From Microbacterium pullorum (GTDB lineage Bacteria; Actinomycetota; Actinomycetes; Actinomycetales; Microbacteriaceae), in contig NZ_JACSQP010000007.1 of assembly GCF_014836535.1 (NCBI RefSeq), positions 15,329-79,328 of the forward strand: a stretch of 64,000 nucleotides of DNA, given 5' to 3'. Within the stretch, counting starts at the first letter, position 1; every line of letters begins with the position of its first letter. Shown here in pieces: positions 14,641 through 25,026 of this stretch. The position numbers and the translations under genes were made by a program. Below the pieces are notes generated by a model. That model was not told where the DNA came from. It worked only from the letters and a program-made list of their open reading frames with translations, and did no database searches.

Positions 14641-16457
14641 GCGCGGCCCCCGGGGAGGTCGCCCAGACGCACGACGGATTCGAGCAGCGGATGCCGCGTC
14701 ACACCGCGCAGCGCCTCGCGCAGGGGCGGCGGACGCAGCCCCGCCCGCTGCAGCAGGTCGTCATCGGCGAACACCTCGGCCGTCGCGCCGGCGGCGAGTA
14801 CCCGTCCGTCGCCGAGCACGACGGTGCGGTCGGCGTATTCGGTCACGAGCTGCATGTCATGGGTCACGACGAGGATCGTGGTGCCCTGATGGTTGAGATC
14901 CTGCAGCAGAGTCAGCAGCTCGTCGGCGCGGGCGCGGTCCTGTCCGAAGGTAGGCTCGTCCAAGGCCAGCACGGGTGCCCCCGCCACGAGTGCGGTGCCC
15001 ACCGACAGGCGGCGCTTCTGCCCGCCCGACAGCAGGAACGGGTGCACGTCGGCCTTGGCGGTCAGTCCGAAGCGCTCGAGCAGCTCATGCGTGCGCTCAC
15101 GCACCTGCGGCTCAGGCAGCTTCTGCAGCCGCAGCCCGTGCGCGAGCTCGTCGTAGACGGTGGCCGCGATGAACTGGTGCTCGGGGTTCTGGAACACGAA
15201 CCCGATGCGTCGGTGCAGCGTGCGCCCATCGGCTCGGCCGGGGTCGATGCCGCCGACGTCGATGTGCCCGCGCGGCGGTCGCATCACGCCGGCGATCGCC
15301 TGCACGAGCGTCGTCTTGCCGGCGCCGTTGGCCCCGACGACGGCGACGAACTCGCCGGCGCGCACGTCGAGGTGCACGTCCCGCAGCACCTCGCGTCGCC
15401 CGCGCGTCACCGTGAGCCCGCGCACCTGCACGATCGGCGCGGTCGAGGGGCGGGCAGGGGCGGATGCCGGCCGGGTGCCGGCGGCGGCGCTCGCCGAAAC
15501 CGAAACCGGTGCCGAAGCCGGCGCCAGCGCCGAAGCCTCAGCCGGTGCCGGCGCCGCCTGCAATGCCGCGTGCAGTTCGCCGGGGGTCAGCGGCAGCGGG
15601 TCGAGCACGTAGCCGGCGCGGCGCAGGCGCAGCGCCGCCATCGTCGCCGTCGGCAGCCACACCCCCATCTCATGCAGCTCCGCCGCGCGGCCGCGCAGCA
15701 CCTCGTCCACGGGGCCGTCGACGGCGGTGCACCCCGCGTGGTCGAGCACGACCACGCGGTCGACGAGGCCGATCGCGGCATCGAGGTTGTGCTCGATGAG
15801 CAGAATCGCCCGGTCTCCGGTCGCGGCGACTTCGCCCAGCGCCCGGTAGACCTCCTCGATGCCCTGCGGATCGAGGTTGGCGGTGGGTTCGTCCAGCACC
15901 AGCAGGTCTGAGCGCAGCGCCAGCGCGCACGCGATCGCGAGACGCTGCCTGCCGCCGCCGGAGAGGTGGTCGGGGTTCTCGGCTCGTCGCTCCCACAGCC
16001 CCACCCGCCGCAGCGCCGCCTCGGCGCGGGCGAGCACCTCGGGCGCCGGCACCCGCAGGTTCTCCGGGCCGAACGCGACTTCGTCCAGCAGCGTGCCCGT
16101 CACCAGCTGCGCGTCGGGGTCCTGGAAGACCATGCCGACGTGCGTCGCGAGCCGGGCGACAGGGGTGGTCGCGGCATCCTGCCCCGCCACCTCGACGCTG
16201 CCGTCGACGGTGGCCGCGATCGCCTGCGGAATGAGCCCGTTGAGCGTGAGCGCCAGGGTCGACTTTCCCGATCCACTCGGACCGAGCAGCAGCACGACCT
16301 CGCCCCGCCGGATCGACAGGGTCGCCGTCGTGGGGGCCGACGCGAGGGCGCCCTCGTAGCGCACGCCCAGCCCCTGCACCCGCAGCAGCGGGGGGACACC
16401 GGATGCCGCCGTGTCGGACACGGCGGACTCGTCGCGAGGGGCGGAGGTCACAGGCAT
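14637..16457 (-). CDS. ecfA: Fused tandem ATPase of an ECF transporter (EcfA-EcfA)
   Basis: 606-residue protein with two complete ABC ATPase domains joined by an Ala/Pro-rich linker. The N-half has Walker A LLGPSGSGKSTLAL, signature LSGGGRQRLAIA and Walker B LLVLDEPTANLD. The C-half has VVGANGAGKTTLVQ, LSGGQKRRLSVG and PVLALDEPTFGQD. Both halves look active. It powers the T/S membrane pair. The preceding S gene is separated by 79 bases that contain an iron-box-like palindrome, so the ATPase-T pair may be regulated apart from S. No clear Shine-Dalgarno precedes the ATG. Confidence 0.92.
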   Translation of the reverse strand: MPVTSAPRDESAVSDTAASGVPPLLRVQGLGVRYEGALASAPTTATLSIRRGEVVLLLGPSGSGKSTLALTLNGLIPQAIAATVDGSVEVAGQDAATTPVARLATHVGMVFQDPDAQLVTGTLLDEVAFGPENLRVPAPEVLARAEAALRRVGLWERRAENPDHLSGGGRQRLAIACALALRSDLLVLDEPTANLDPQGIEEVYRALGEVAATGDRAILLIEHNLDAAIGLVDRVVVLDHAGCTAVDGPVDEVLRGRAAELHEMGVWLPTATMAALRLRRAGYVLDPLPLTPGELHAALQAAPAPAEASALAPASAPVSVSASAAAGTRPASAPARPSTAPIVQVRGLTVTRGRREVLRDVHLDVRAGEFVAVVGANGAGKTTLVQAIAGVMRPPRGHIDVGGIDPGRADGRTLHRRIGFVFQNPEHQFIAATVYDELAHGLRLQKLPEPQVRERTHELLERFGLTAKADVHPFLLSGGQKRRLSVGTALVAGAPVLALDEPTFGQDRARADELLTLLQDLNHQGTTILVVTHDMQLVTEYADRTVVLGDGRVLAAGATAEVFADDDLLQRAGLRPPPLREALRGVTRHPLLESVVRLGDLPGGRA

Positions 16458-16485
16458 CCAGAACGCAGAGAAATGGGGTCGCTAC

Positions 16486-16504
16486 CCAAGGTAGCCTGAC
16501 CTAA
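16486..16504 (-). promoter_or_regulatory. Possible DtxR/IdeR-type iron box upstream of ecfA
   Basis: On the minus strand the 19-mer reads TTAGGTCAGGCTACCTTGG, matching the DtxR consensus TTAGGTTAGGCTAACCTAA at 14 of 19 positions, with the left half nearly perfect. It lies 29-47 bases before the ecfA ATG, where a bound repressor would block a promoter. Confidence 0.45.
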
Positions 16505-16536
16505 CTTCACTGCCAATCGTACGCGAGAGGCGGGCG

Positions 16537-17088
16537 TCAGCGGGCGACGGCTTGGGCGACACCCGCGCGACGCAGGCCCCGGCCGACGGCGAGTCCCGCG
16601 GCCGTCCACGCCACCGGTCCCAGGACCGAGATGATGAGGTAGGTCGCCTGCGCCCACGGCGCGAGCGACCCGAGGTCGGCGACCATCGCCACGACGAAAG
16701 CGACGATGCCGCCGAGGATGACGGCCGAGATGAAGAACCGCCACGCCTGCCACACCCGGTAGCGGGTGGCTGCGGCGACGAGCTCTTGGATGCCGCCGAA
16801 CAGCAGCGCCGTGCCGATGAAACGCAGCGCCCAGTGCGGTGCCATCGCGGCGCCGACGAGGGCGGCCATGAGGTGCGTCAGCAGCGCCACCCAGGGCAGC
16901 CGCAGCGCCTCCTGCGCGATGATGCCCGGCAGCACGTGCACACCGAGGACGATGCCGTAGATGATCGGGACACTCGCGATGACCAGCGGCGTGAGCCAGC
17001 TGCCGACGGCGGCCATGATGCCCGTGGCGACGCCGATCGCCGCGCAGGTCAGCAGGACGCGCGTGGACAGTCGGGATGCTCGGGCCAC
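16537..17088 (-). CDS. ECF transporter substrate-binding (S) component, YkoE-like
   Basis: 183-residue membrane protein with five or six helices, basic at both ends, located just upstream of the ATPase and T genes and reading in the same direction. Its size, topology and place identify it as the S component that captures the substrate. The helix pattern (VLLTCAAIGVATGIMAAVGSWL, SVPIIYGIVLGVHVLPGII) resembles YkoE-type thiamine/hydroxymethylpyrimidine S components, but I see no thiamine riboswitch upstream, and the iron-box-like site downstream leaves a metal or heme substrate possible. Starts at GTG with TAGCCT six bases before it and a GGAGG overlapping the gap. Confidence 0.82.
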   Translation of the reverse strand: MARASRLSTRVLLTCAAIGVATGIMAAVGSWLTPLVIASVPIIYGIVLGVHVLPGIIAQEALRLPWVALLTHLMAALVGAAMAPHWALRFIGTALLFGGIQELVAAATRYRVWQAWRFFISAVILGGIVAFVVAMVADLGSLAPWAQATYLIISVLGPVAWTAAGLAVGRGLRRAGVAQAVAR

Positions 17089-17094
17089 GCCTCC

Positions 17095-17100
17095 AGGCTA
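17095..17100 (-). promoter_or_regulatory. Putative -10 hexamer for the ECF S gene
   Basis: TAGCCT on the minus strand ends six bases before the GTG; the intervening GGAGGC could also serve as a ribosome binding site if transcription starts further upstream. Confidence 0.4.
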
Positions 17101-17155
17101 TCCGTTCCCGGGGGGTCCTGGCCGTGGGGGAGACCGGAGAAAACCGGGAGAATCC

Positions 17156-18148
17156 TCAGCCTCGGCGCCGCCGACTCGTCAGGCGCACACCGGGAAGCGG
17201 CGGGGCGGGGACCCGCTCGCTCCCGTGGCCGACGACATGGCCGAAGCGGGGCGCATCGGCCTCCCATGCCTCGCGGGCCTCGACGATCTCCTCGTGCGAG
17301 CGGCCGACGAAGTTCCACCACATCACGATGTCGCTCTCGAACGGCTCGCCGCCGAGCAGGAAGACGGTCACGTCGGTGACGGCGACCAGGTCGACGCCCT
17401 CGTGACCGGGGGCGAGATACAGCAGCTGCTGCGGCGCGAGCGGCACCGGATTCGCCCCCGCAGCCGGCACGACCTGCACGTCGCCCGAGACGCCGGCGAA
17501 GGCGTGCTCCCATGCGGCCTGCAGGGGCACCCGTACGCTCGTGCCGGCAGGCAACCGCAGCTCCGCTCCGACGAGTGGGGTGTAGGCGGATGCCGGGGAC
17601 GTCGTGTCCGCGAACGTGCCCATCACGACGGTCGCCTCAGCTCCCTCGCCGAGCGGGACGACGGGAAGGTCCTCATGCTGCTCGAACGCCGGCGGCCCGT
17701 GGCGGCGTGATTCGGGCAGCGCGACCCACAGCTGCAGGGCGTCGAGCGGCACCGGCCCGTCGCCGAGCGAGTACTCCGAGTGGGCGATGCCCGCGCCGCT
17801 GGTCATGAGGTCGAGTACGCCCCGGCGCACCACCACATCGCTGCCGAGGGTGTCGCGGTGGCGCACCTCACCCACGAGCGGCCAGGTGACCGTCTGCAGG
17901 CCGATGTGCGGGTGTGGTTCGACGCGCATCGTGGTGGTCTGCGGTCCGAACCGGTCGAGGAAGCACCACGCGCCCACGGTGGGCAGCATCCGTTGCGGCA
18001 GGCTCCGGTGCACCTGCATGCCGCGCAGGCCTCCGAGGGGCACCTCCCGGGCCTCGAGCAGCAGCACTTCGGGGGTATCCGCCGCCTCGGTGCGTGCGGT
18101 GCCCGCCGGCTCCACCTGGGGTGCGGCCTCGGCCTCCCACCGGGTCAT
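17156..18148 (-). CDS. Pirin family protein
   Basis: 330-residue bicupin protein of the pirin family. The N-terminal cupin carries the metal-site signature VEPHPHIGLQTVTWPLVGEVRHRD (HxH and following His) and the family motif MTSGAGIAHSE; the C-terminal cupin is more divergent. Bacterial pirins bind iron and some act as quercetin dioxygenases, while others modulate metabolic enzymes; the role here is unknown. The gene overlaps the upstream acetyltransferase by four bases (ATGA), so they form an operon. Confidence 0.88.
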   Translation of the reverse strand: MTRWEAEAAPQVEPAGTARTEAADTPEVLLLEAREVPLGGLRGMQVHRSLPQRMLPTVGAWCFLDRFGPQTTTMRVEPHPHIGLQTVTWPLVGEVRHRDTLGSDVVVRRGVLDLMTSGAGIAHSEYSLGDGPVPLDALQLWVALPESRRHGPPAFEQHEDLPVVPLGEGAEATVVMGTFADTTSPASAYTPLVGAELRLPAGTSVRVPLQAAWEHAFAGVSGDVQVVPAAGANPVPLAPQQLLYLAPGHEGVDLVAVTDVTVFLLGGEPFESDIVMWWNFVGRSHEEIVEAREAWEADAPRFGHVVGHGSERVPAPPLPGVRLTSRRRRG

Positions 18149-18474
18149 GGTGCAGGTGCGGGATCACTCTTGCGCGGCCATGCCACGTCGAGCCCGGGTA
18201 CGTCGTGCTTGGTGAGGTACGACGCGACGAACGGGCACACCGGCACGACGGTCTCGCCGCGGCTCGCGACATCGGCCATCGCCTCGCGCACGAGCGTGGA
18301 GCCGACTCCGCGCCCCTCGAACGCCGGGTCGATCTCGGTGTGCACGAATCGCAGCCGTCCGCGCCGGTCGATTTCGAACTCGGCGTATCCGGCGAGCACC
18401 CCGCCCAGGCGGATCTCGTACCGATGGTCGTCGTCGTCGCGGGTGACGGTGTGCTGCGTGTCGACGTGGGCCAT
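18145..18474 (-). CDS. Small GNAT-like N-acetyltransferase (YidJ/COG2388 type)
   Basis: 109-residue minimal acetyltransferase. The acetyl-CoA loop is EGRGVGSTLVREAM, and the C-terminal motif VCPFVASYLTKH is diagnostic of the short COG2388 group. GGAAGGAG precedes the ATG and TACGTT lies further upstream as a candidate -10. Substrate unknown. It heads a two-gene operon with the pirin, divergent from the Ski2-like helicase, with about 94 bases between the starts. Confidence 0.88.
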   Translation of the reverse strand: MAHVDTQHTVTRDDDDHRYEIRLGGVLAGYAEFEIDRRGRLRFVHTEIDPAFEGRGVGSTLVREAMADVASRGETVVPVCPFVASYLTKHDVPGLDVAWPRKSDPAPAP

Positions 18475-18555
18475 GGCGGCTCCTTCCGGTCACTGCACCC
18501 AACGTAGGCCGACCGTCTGGTGTTCCGCGAGGGCCACGGTTGCCCGAGCGTCGGG

Positions 18556-18561
18556 CAGACT
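18556..18561 (+). promoter_or_regulatory. Putative -10 hexamer for the Ski2-like helicase
   Basis: CAGACT ends seven bases before the GTG at 18569; no ribosome binding site is present. Confidence 0.4.
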
Positions 18562-18568
18562 CGACAGG

Positions 18569-21100
18569 GTGACCCTTCTCGACGCCGTCCGTGCCGCGCC
18601 CGATCCCGACGGCGTGTACGACGCGTTCGTGGCGTGGGCCACCGAGCGTGGCTTCTCGCTCTACCCCGCGCAGGACGAGGCCGTGATGGAACTCGTCTCG
18701 GGCGCGAACGTCGTGCTGTCCACCCCCACCGGCACCGGCAAGTCGCTCGTCGCCGTGGCCGCGCACGCGGCATCCCTCGCGAACGGCGGGCGCACCTATT
18801 ACACCGCGCCCATCAAGGCGCTCGTGAGCGAGAAGTTCTTCGCCCTCGTCGACATCTTCGGCGCCGAGAACGTCGGCATGGTCACGGGCGACTCATCGGT
18901 CAACCCCGAGGCGCCCATCGTCTGCTGCACCGCCGAGATCCTTGCGAACATCGCGCTGCGCCAGGGGTCGGATGCCGACGTCGACCAGGTCGTGATGGAC
19001 GAGTTCCACTACTACGGCGACCTCGAACGCGGCTGGGCATGGCAGGTGCCGCTGCTGCTGCTGCCCCGCGCCCAGTTCCTGCTCATGTCGGCGACCCTGG
19101 GAGACGTCACCGACATCGCCGACGACCTCACCCGGCGCACCGGTCGACCCACCGCGATGGTCACCGGAGTCGAGCGCCCCGTGCCGCTGCACTTCTCCTA
19201 CGAGCGACGCCCCGTGCACGAGGTGGTCGCCTCGCTGCTGGACGAGAAGGAGCGCCCGGTGTACATCGTGCACTTCTCGCAGGCCGCCGCACTCGAGCGG
19301 GCGCAGGCGCTGGCGAGCGTCAAGGTGGCCTCGCGCGAGCAGCGGGATGCCATCGGCGAGGCCATCGGCGGGTTCCGTTTCAACACCGCGTTCGGCAAGA
19401 CCCTGTCGCGCCTCGTGCGCGCCGGCATCGGCGTGCACCACGCCGGCATGCTGCCGCGCTACCGCCGCCTGGTGGAGACCCTGGCCCAGCGCGGGCTGCT
19501 GCAGGTCATCTGCGGCACCGACACCCTCGGGGTCGGCATCAACGTCCCGATCCGCACCGTCGTGATCACGGCGCTGTCGAAGTACGACGGCACCAAGATG
19601 CGTCAGCTGTCGGCGCGCGAGTTCCACCAGGTCGCCGGTCGCGCGGGAAGGGCCGGCTACGACCCCTACGGCAACGTCGTGGTGATGGCGCCGGAGTGGG
19701 AGATCGAGAACGAGGCGGCGTTGCGCCGCGCGGGCGACGACGCCGCCAAGCGCAAGAAGATCGTGCGCAAGAAGGCGCCCACCGGCGTCGTCAACTGGGG
19801 GCACGGCTCGTACGAGCGGCTCATCCAGGCCCAGCCCGAGCCGCTCGTGCCCCACCTGCAGCTGACCGCGGCGATGCTCATCAACGTGATCGGCCGGGGC
19901 GGCGACGTCTTCGGCAACGTGCGCTCGCTGGTGTTCGACAACCACGAGCCGCGCCGGCGGCAGTACGAGCTCGCCCGCCGGGCACTGGCGATCTTCCGCA
20001 CGCTGGTCGCCGCCGGCATCGTGGAGTCGGGGCCCGACGGCATCCGTCTCACCGTCGATCTGCAGCCGAACTTCGCGCTCAACCAGCCGCTGTCGCCGTT
20101 CGCGCTCGCCGCCATCGACCTGCTCGACCCCGAAGTCGAGCTCGGGCGCGGAGCGGATGCCGCGGCCGGCGCCGCCGGTACGGTCGGCACCGGCCACTAC
20201 GCCCTCGACGTCGTCAGCGTGATCGAGGCGACCCTCGACGACCCGCGGGCGATCCTCAACCAGCAGGAGTACAAGGCGCGGGGCGAAGCGGTCGCCGCGA
20301 TGAAGCGCGAGGGCATCGAGTACGAGGAGCGCATGGAGCTTCTCGAGGACATCACCTACCCGAAGCCGCTCGCCGACCTGCTCGCGCAGTCGTACGAGGT
20401 GTTCGCGACCAGCCAGCCGTGGGTGCGGGACTTCCACCTGTCACCGAAGTCGATCGTGCGCGACATGTACGAGCGGGCGCTGTCGTTCGGCGAGTTCGTC
20501 GCGATGTACCAGCTCGGCCGCAGCGAGGGCCTGGTGCTGCGCTACCTGAGCGACGCGTTCCGCGCGATCCGCCAGACGGTGCCCGCCGAGGCGCGCACCG
20601 ACGACCTCATGGACGTCATCGAGTGGCTGGGCGAACTGGTGCGCCAGGTGGATTCGAGCCTCGTCGACGAGTGGGAGGCCCTGACCCACCCGACCGACGA
20701 CCCCGACGCGCCCGTCGTGCCGCCCGCACCGCCGTCGGTGCTGACCAACCGCCGCGCGTTCACGGTGCTGGTGCGCAACGAGCTGTTCCGTCGGGTGCGC
20801 CTCGCCGCACTGCAGGACGATGAGGCGCTCGAGGCCCTCGACCCCGACGTCGACTGGCCCGCGCGGCTGGATGCCTACTATGAGGAGCACGACGAGATCC
20901 TCACCGGGGGGCCGGCGCGCTCGCCGGGCCTGTGCGTCATCGATGAGTCGTCCGCGGCCGACGGCATATGGCGTGTCGACCAGATCATCGACGACCCCGC
21001 CGGCGACCACGACTGGCGCATCCGGGCGGAGGTCGACCTCGCGGCATCCGTCGAAGAGGGCGCCGCCGTCGTGCGTGTGACCGAGGTGGCGCGGCTGTAG
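18569..21100 (+). CDS. Ski2-like DEAD/DEAH-box helicase
   Basis: 843-residue superfamily 2 helicase of the actinobacterial Ski2/Mtr4-like type. Motifs in order: Walker A STPTGTGKSLVAVAA, IKALVSEKF, VVMDEFHYYGD (DEFH variant of DEAH), LMSATLGD, HHAGMLPRYRR, TDTLGVGINVP and QVAGRAGRAGYD. The C-terminal half is helical and of unknown role. The GTG at 18569 is chosen from the -10-like hexamer; the longer open frame runs back through the antisense of the acetyltransferase and pirin genes. Probably an RNA helicase; the substrate is not evident. Confidence 0.88.
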   Translation: MTLLDAVRAAPDPDGVYDAFVAWATERGFSLYPAQDEAVMELVSGANVVLSTPTGTGKSLVAVAAHAASLANGGRTYYTAPIKALVSEKFFALVDIFGAENVGMVTGDSSVNPEAPIVCCTAEILANIALRQGSDADVDQVVMDEFHYYGDLERGWAWQVPLLLLPRAQFLLMSATLGDVTDIADDLTRRTGRPTAMVTGVERPVPLHFSYERRPVHEVVASLLDEKERPVYIVHFSQAAALERAQALASVKVASREQRDAIGEAIGGFRFNTAFGKTLSRLVRAGIGVHHAGMLPRYRRLVETLAQRGLLQVICGTDTLGVGINVPIRTVVITALSKYDGTKMRQLSAREFHQVAGRAGRAGYDPYGNVVVMAPEWEIENEAALRRAGDDAAKRKKIVRKKAPTGVVNWGHGSYERLIQAQPEPLVPHLQLTAAMLINVIGRGGDVFGNVRSLVFDNHEPRRRQYELARRALAIFRTLVAAGIVESGPDGIRLTVDLQPNFALNQPLSPFALAAIDLLDPEVELGRGADAAAGAAGTVGTGHYALDVVSVIEATLDDPRAILNQQEYKARGEAVAAMKREGIEYEERMELLEDITYPKPLADLLAQSYEVFATSQPWVRDFHLSPKSIVRDMYERALSFGEFVAMYQLGRSEGLVLRYLSDAFRAIRQTVPAEARTDDLMDVIEWLGELVRQVDSSLVDEWEALTHPTDDPDAPVVPPAPPSVLTNRRAFTVLVRNELFRRVRLAALQDDEALEALDPDVDWPARLDAYYEEHDEILTGGPARSPGLCVIDESSAADGIWRVDQIIDDPAGDHDWRIRAEVDLAASVEEGAAVVRVTEVARL

Positions 21101-21170
21101 CCGGCGGGCGCTGCGGTGTCTGGCCGCGGCGGTGGAGGCGCCGCGCGGTGTCGCGATGCGCCGGGGTGTT

Positions 21171-21262
21171 CGCCACATCTTCGGGGATCGCCGGTTCTTC
21201 GGAGCGATTCTGGCGATCGGCTCCGAAGCACGGTCGATCTCCGCAGGAGCGGCGGGATGCCG
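21171..21262 (+). repeat. Intergenic palindromic element, family B copy 1
   Basis: About 92 bases beginning CGCCACATCTTCGGGGATCG and ending GCGGCGGGATGCCGG. The internal dyad is GGTTCTTCGGAGCGAT...ATCGGCTCCGAAG. Copy 2 at 21356 is about 90 percent identical by eye. Confidence 0.8.
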
Positions 21263-21355
21263 GTGGCGCCGGGGACGCTCGGCGTCGCGCCTCCGCGCGG
21301 TGGCATCCGTGACCGCCGGAGCAACCGTGACCGCCGTGGCATCCGCGCGCCTCGT

Positions 21356-21447
21356 CGCCACATCTTCGGGGTTCGGCAGTTCTTCGGAGCGATTCCGGCG
21401 ATCGGCTCCGAAGAACCGGCGATCTCCGCAGAAGCGGCGGGATGCCG
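21356..21447 (+). repeat. Intergenic palindromic element, family B copy 2
   Basis: Same orientation and length as copy 1, 185 bases downstream, with a better internal dyad (GTTCTTCGGAGC / GCTCCGAAGAAC). Apart from the two copies, the gene-free stretch 21101-21492 holds only GC-rich sequence with GGCATCCG words. Confidence 0.8.
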
Positions 21448-21492
21448 GCGGGCCGCGGCCGCGGTGGCGGTCGTGACCGCCGGATGCCGCGG

Positions 21493-22110
21493 TCAGCCCA
21501 TTCCCCCGCCGCCGTCGAACCCGCCCCCGAAGCCTCCGCCGTCGAAGCCACCGCCGAACCCGCCGTCACCGAGTCCGCCGCCGTCGAAGCCGTAGCCGCC
21601 CGCGTCGGCGGGGACGCCGCCGAGTTCGCCGACCCACGCCGGCTCGCCGGCGATGCCGATCGACCCGGCGCCGATCGTGAAGTAGGACACGACCGTCGCC
21701 GAAGTGATGAAGTGGCTCGCCACGACAGCGAACAGCAGCGGGTCGTTGAAGGGCCAGAGCTCGGCGGCCCGGCGCTCCACATCGGCGCGGACGGCCGCCC
21801 GGCTCGCGGTCCGCTCGGTCTCGGACACCGCCGTGCCGGCACCCCCGCCCGATGGCGTCAACCGCCGGAACACGCCGGCGAGCACCTCGGGCTGCGGCTC
21901 CCGCACGCGCTCCTCAGCGGTCATGAAGGGTCGCAGCTTCTCGAACATCTCGCGCCGCTGTTCCAACGGCAGCTTGCGGAATGCCGCCTCGTGCGCGCGC
22001 TCCACAACGCTGGGCGGCAGCGTGCTCAACAGATATACGTAGCGCGACATACGCTCTTCGTCCGTCACCGCGGCGTAGGGGGTGCGGCGGCGACGTCTCC
22101 ACATGGGCAT
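21493..22110 (-). CDS. Unknown protein with Gly/Phe-rich tail
   Basis: 205-residue protein I do not recognise. Residues 1-100 are helical and charged (RRRRRTPYAAVTDEERMSRYVYLLSTL-like start, then RKLPLEQRREMFEKLRPFM). A moderately hydrophobic segment (~118-145, LLFAVVASHFITSATVVSYFTIGAG) could be one membrane pass. The last ~45 residues are repeats of GGGFDGGGFGGG type, a disordered, glycine-rich tail. It is monocistronic, convergent with the Ski2-like helicase. The conserved-looking N-terminal region and normal base composition suggest a real gene. Function unknown. Confidence 0.7.
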   Translation of the reverse strand: MPMWRRRRRTPYAAVTDEERMSRYVYLLSTLPPSVVERAHEAAFRKLPLEQRREMFEKLRPFMTAEERVREPQPEVLAGVFRRLTPSGGGAGTAVSETERTASRAAVRADVERRAAELWPFNDPLLFAVVASHFITSATVVSYFTIGAGSIGIAGEPAWVGELGGVPADAGGYGFDGGGLGDGGFGGGFDGGGFGGGFDGGGGMG

Positions 22111-22172
22111 GGTGCACCTCCGGCATTCGGTGGCGACAGATTACGCCGCTGCCCGCCGGTTGACCATCGTCG

Positions 22173-22718
22173 TCAACACCAACGATCGGCGAGGGTCGTG
22201 ACCACGGTGAGCGTGCGGTTCGTCGCGACGCCGAGCAGCTTGGCCGCCCGCAGCGGATCGACCCGGCCCTCCTCGTATCCCGGCTGCAGCAGCGCGTGCG
22301 CCGCCCGGCCGCTCACGACCATCTCACCGAGTTCCGACGAGGTCGCGGCGATGTCGGCGACGGCCGCCGCGGACGGCTCGTCCTTCAGCAGATAGACGTA
22401 GTGGCGCGCGAGTCCGGGCCGCTCGGCACTGAGTCTGCGCCCGGTCTCGGCGATGTCGGCGAACTCCGCCGCCGAGAACACGATCGTCGGCACCTCGAAC
22501 CCGCGATCGGCGGCGAACGCGCGCTCGAGTCGCTCCTCGATGCGGGCGCGGGAGCGCATCGCCGTGGTCAGGCGCACGTTGCCGGTGTTGATGTGCGTCG
22601 CGACATCCGTGAAGCCCGTGGCCTCGACCGCGCGCCGGATGTCCTCCTTCGGGAAGACGCGGGTCCTCCCCAGGTTGATCGCGCGCAGGAACGCCAGATA
22701 GGTCGGCACGGTGCCCAT
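22173..22718 (-). CDS. DUF1697 family protein
   Basis: 181-residue protein with the DUF1697 hallmarks: YLAFLRAINLGRTRVFPKEDI at the N-terminus, HINTGNVRL and a C-terminal ATNRTLTVV. The family is widespread in bacteria and has a ferredoxin-like fold, with no established biochemical function. I start it at the ATG at 22718, which has GGGGGAG just upstream; the longer frame extends into an intergenic palindrome. The gene is followed by the Gly-rich protein gene in the same direction, 62 bases away. Confidence 0.88.
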   Translation of the reverse strand: MGTVPTYLAFLRAINLGRTRVFPKEDIRRAVEATGFTDVATHINTGNVRLTTAMRSRARIEERLERAFAADRGFEVPTIVFSAAEFADIAETGRRLSAERPGLARHYVYLLKDEPSAAAVADIAATSSELGEMVVSGRAAHALLQPGYEEGRVDPLRAAKLLGVATNRTLTVVTTLADRWC

Positions 22719-22789
22719 TGTGCTCCCCCGGTGCGACACGCGGTCACGGATGCCGCCGCGGCCTCGCGGCGGCGGCCGCGGCCTCATGG

Positions 22790-22883
22790 CATCCCGCCCC
22801 CAGTTCTTCGGAGATCGCCGCTTCTCCGGAGAGAAAGGGCGGGAATGCTCCGAAGAACCGCAGATGCCCGAAGTCATGGCGAA
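22790..22883 (-). repeat. Intergenic palindromic element, family B copy 3 (inverted)
   Basis: The reverse complement shares the CGCCA...CTTCGGG start, the GGTTCTTCGGAGC arm and the GGCGGGATGCC end with the copies at 21.2 and 21.4 kb, but the centre differs. It lies between the divergent DUF1697 and RecQ genes. Confidence 0.65.
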
Positions 22884-22944
22884 GAGGCGCGCGGAGGCCA
22901 CGGTGACCTGGGGACTGCCCCGGCTCGGTGTCCGTCGCGCTGGG

Positions 22945-22950
22945 TAGGCT
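22945..22950 (+). promoter_or_regulatory. Putative -10 hexamer for recQ
   Basis: TAGGCT ends six bases before the GTG at 22957 but only three before the GTG at 22954. The spacing therefore favours 22957 as the start if the transcript is leaderless. Confidence 0.45.
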
Positions 22951-22956
22951 GTTGTG

Positions 22957-24987
<2,031 letters not shown>

Positions 24988-25026
24988 CCCGCGCGCCCGC
25001 CCGCGCGCCCGCGCGAGCACTCGTGC

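Noticed and set aside
17089..17155. Thiamine (TPP) riboswitch before the ECF S component
   Set aside because: The 67-base gap has no CUGAGA-type conserved core and is too short.
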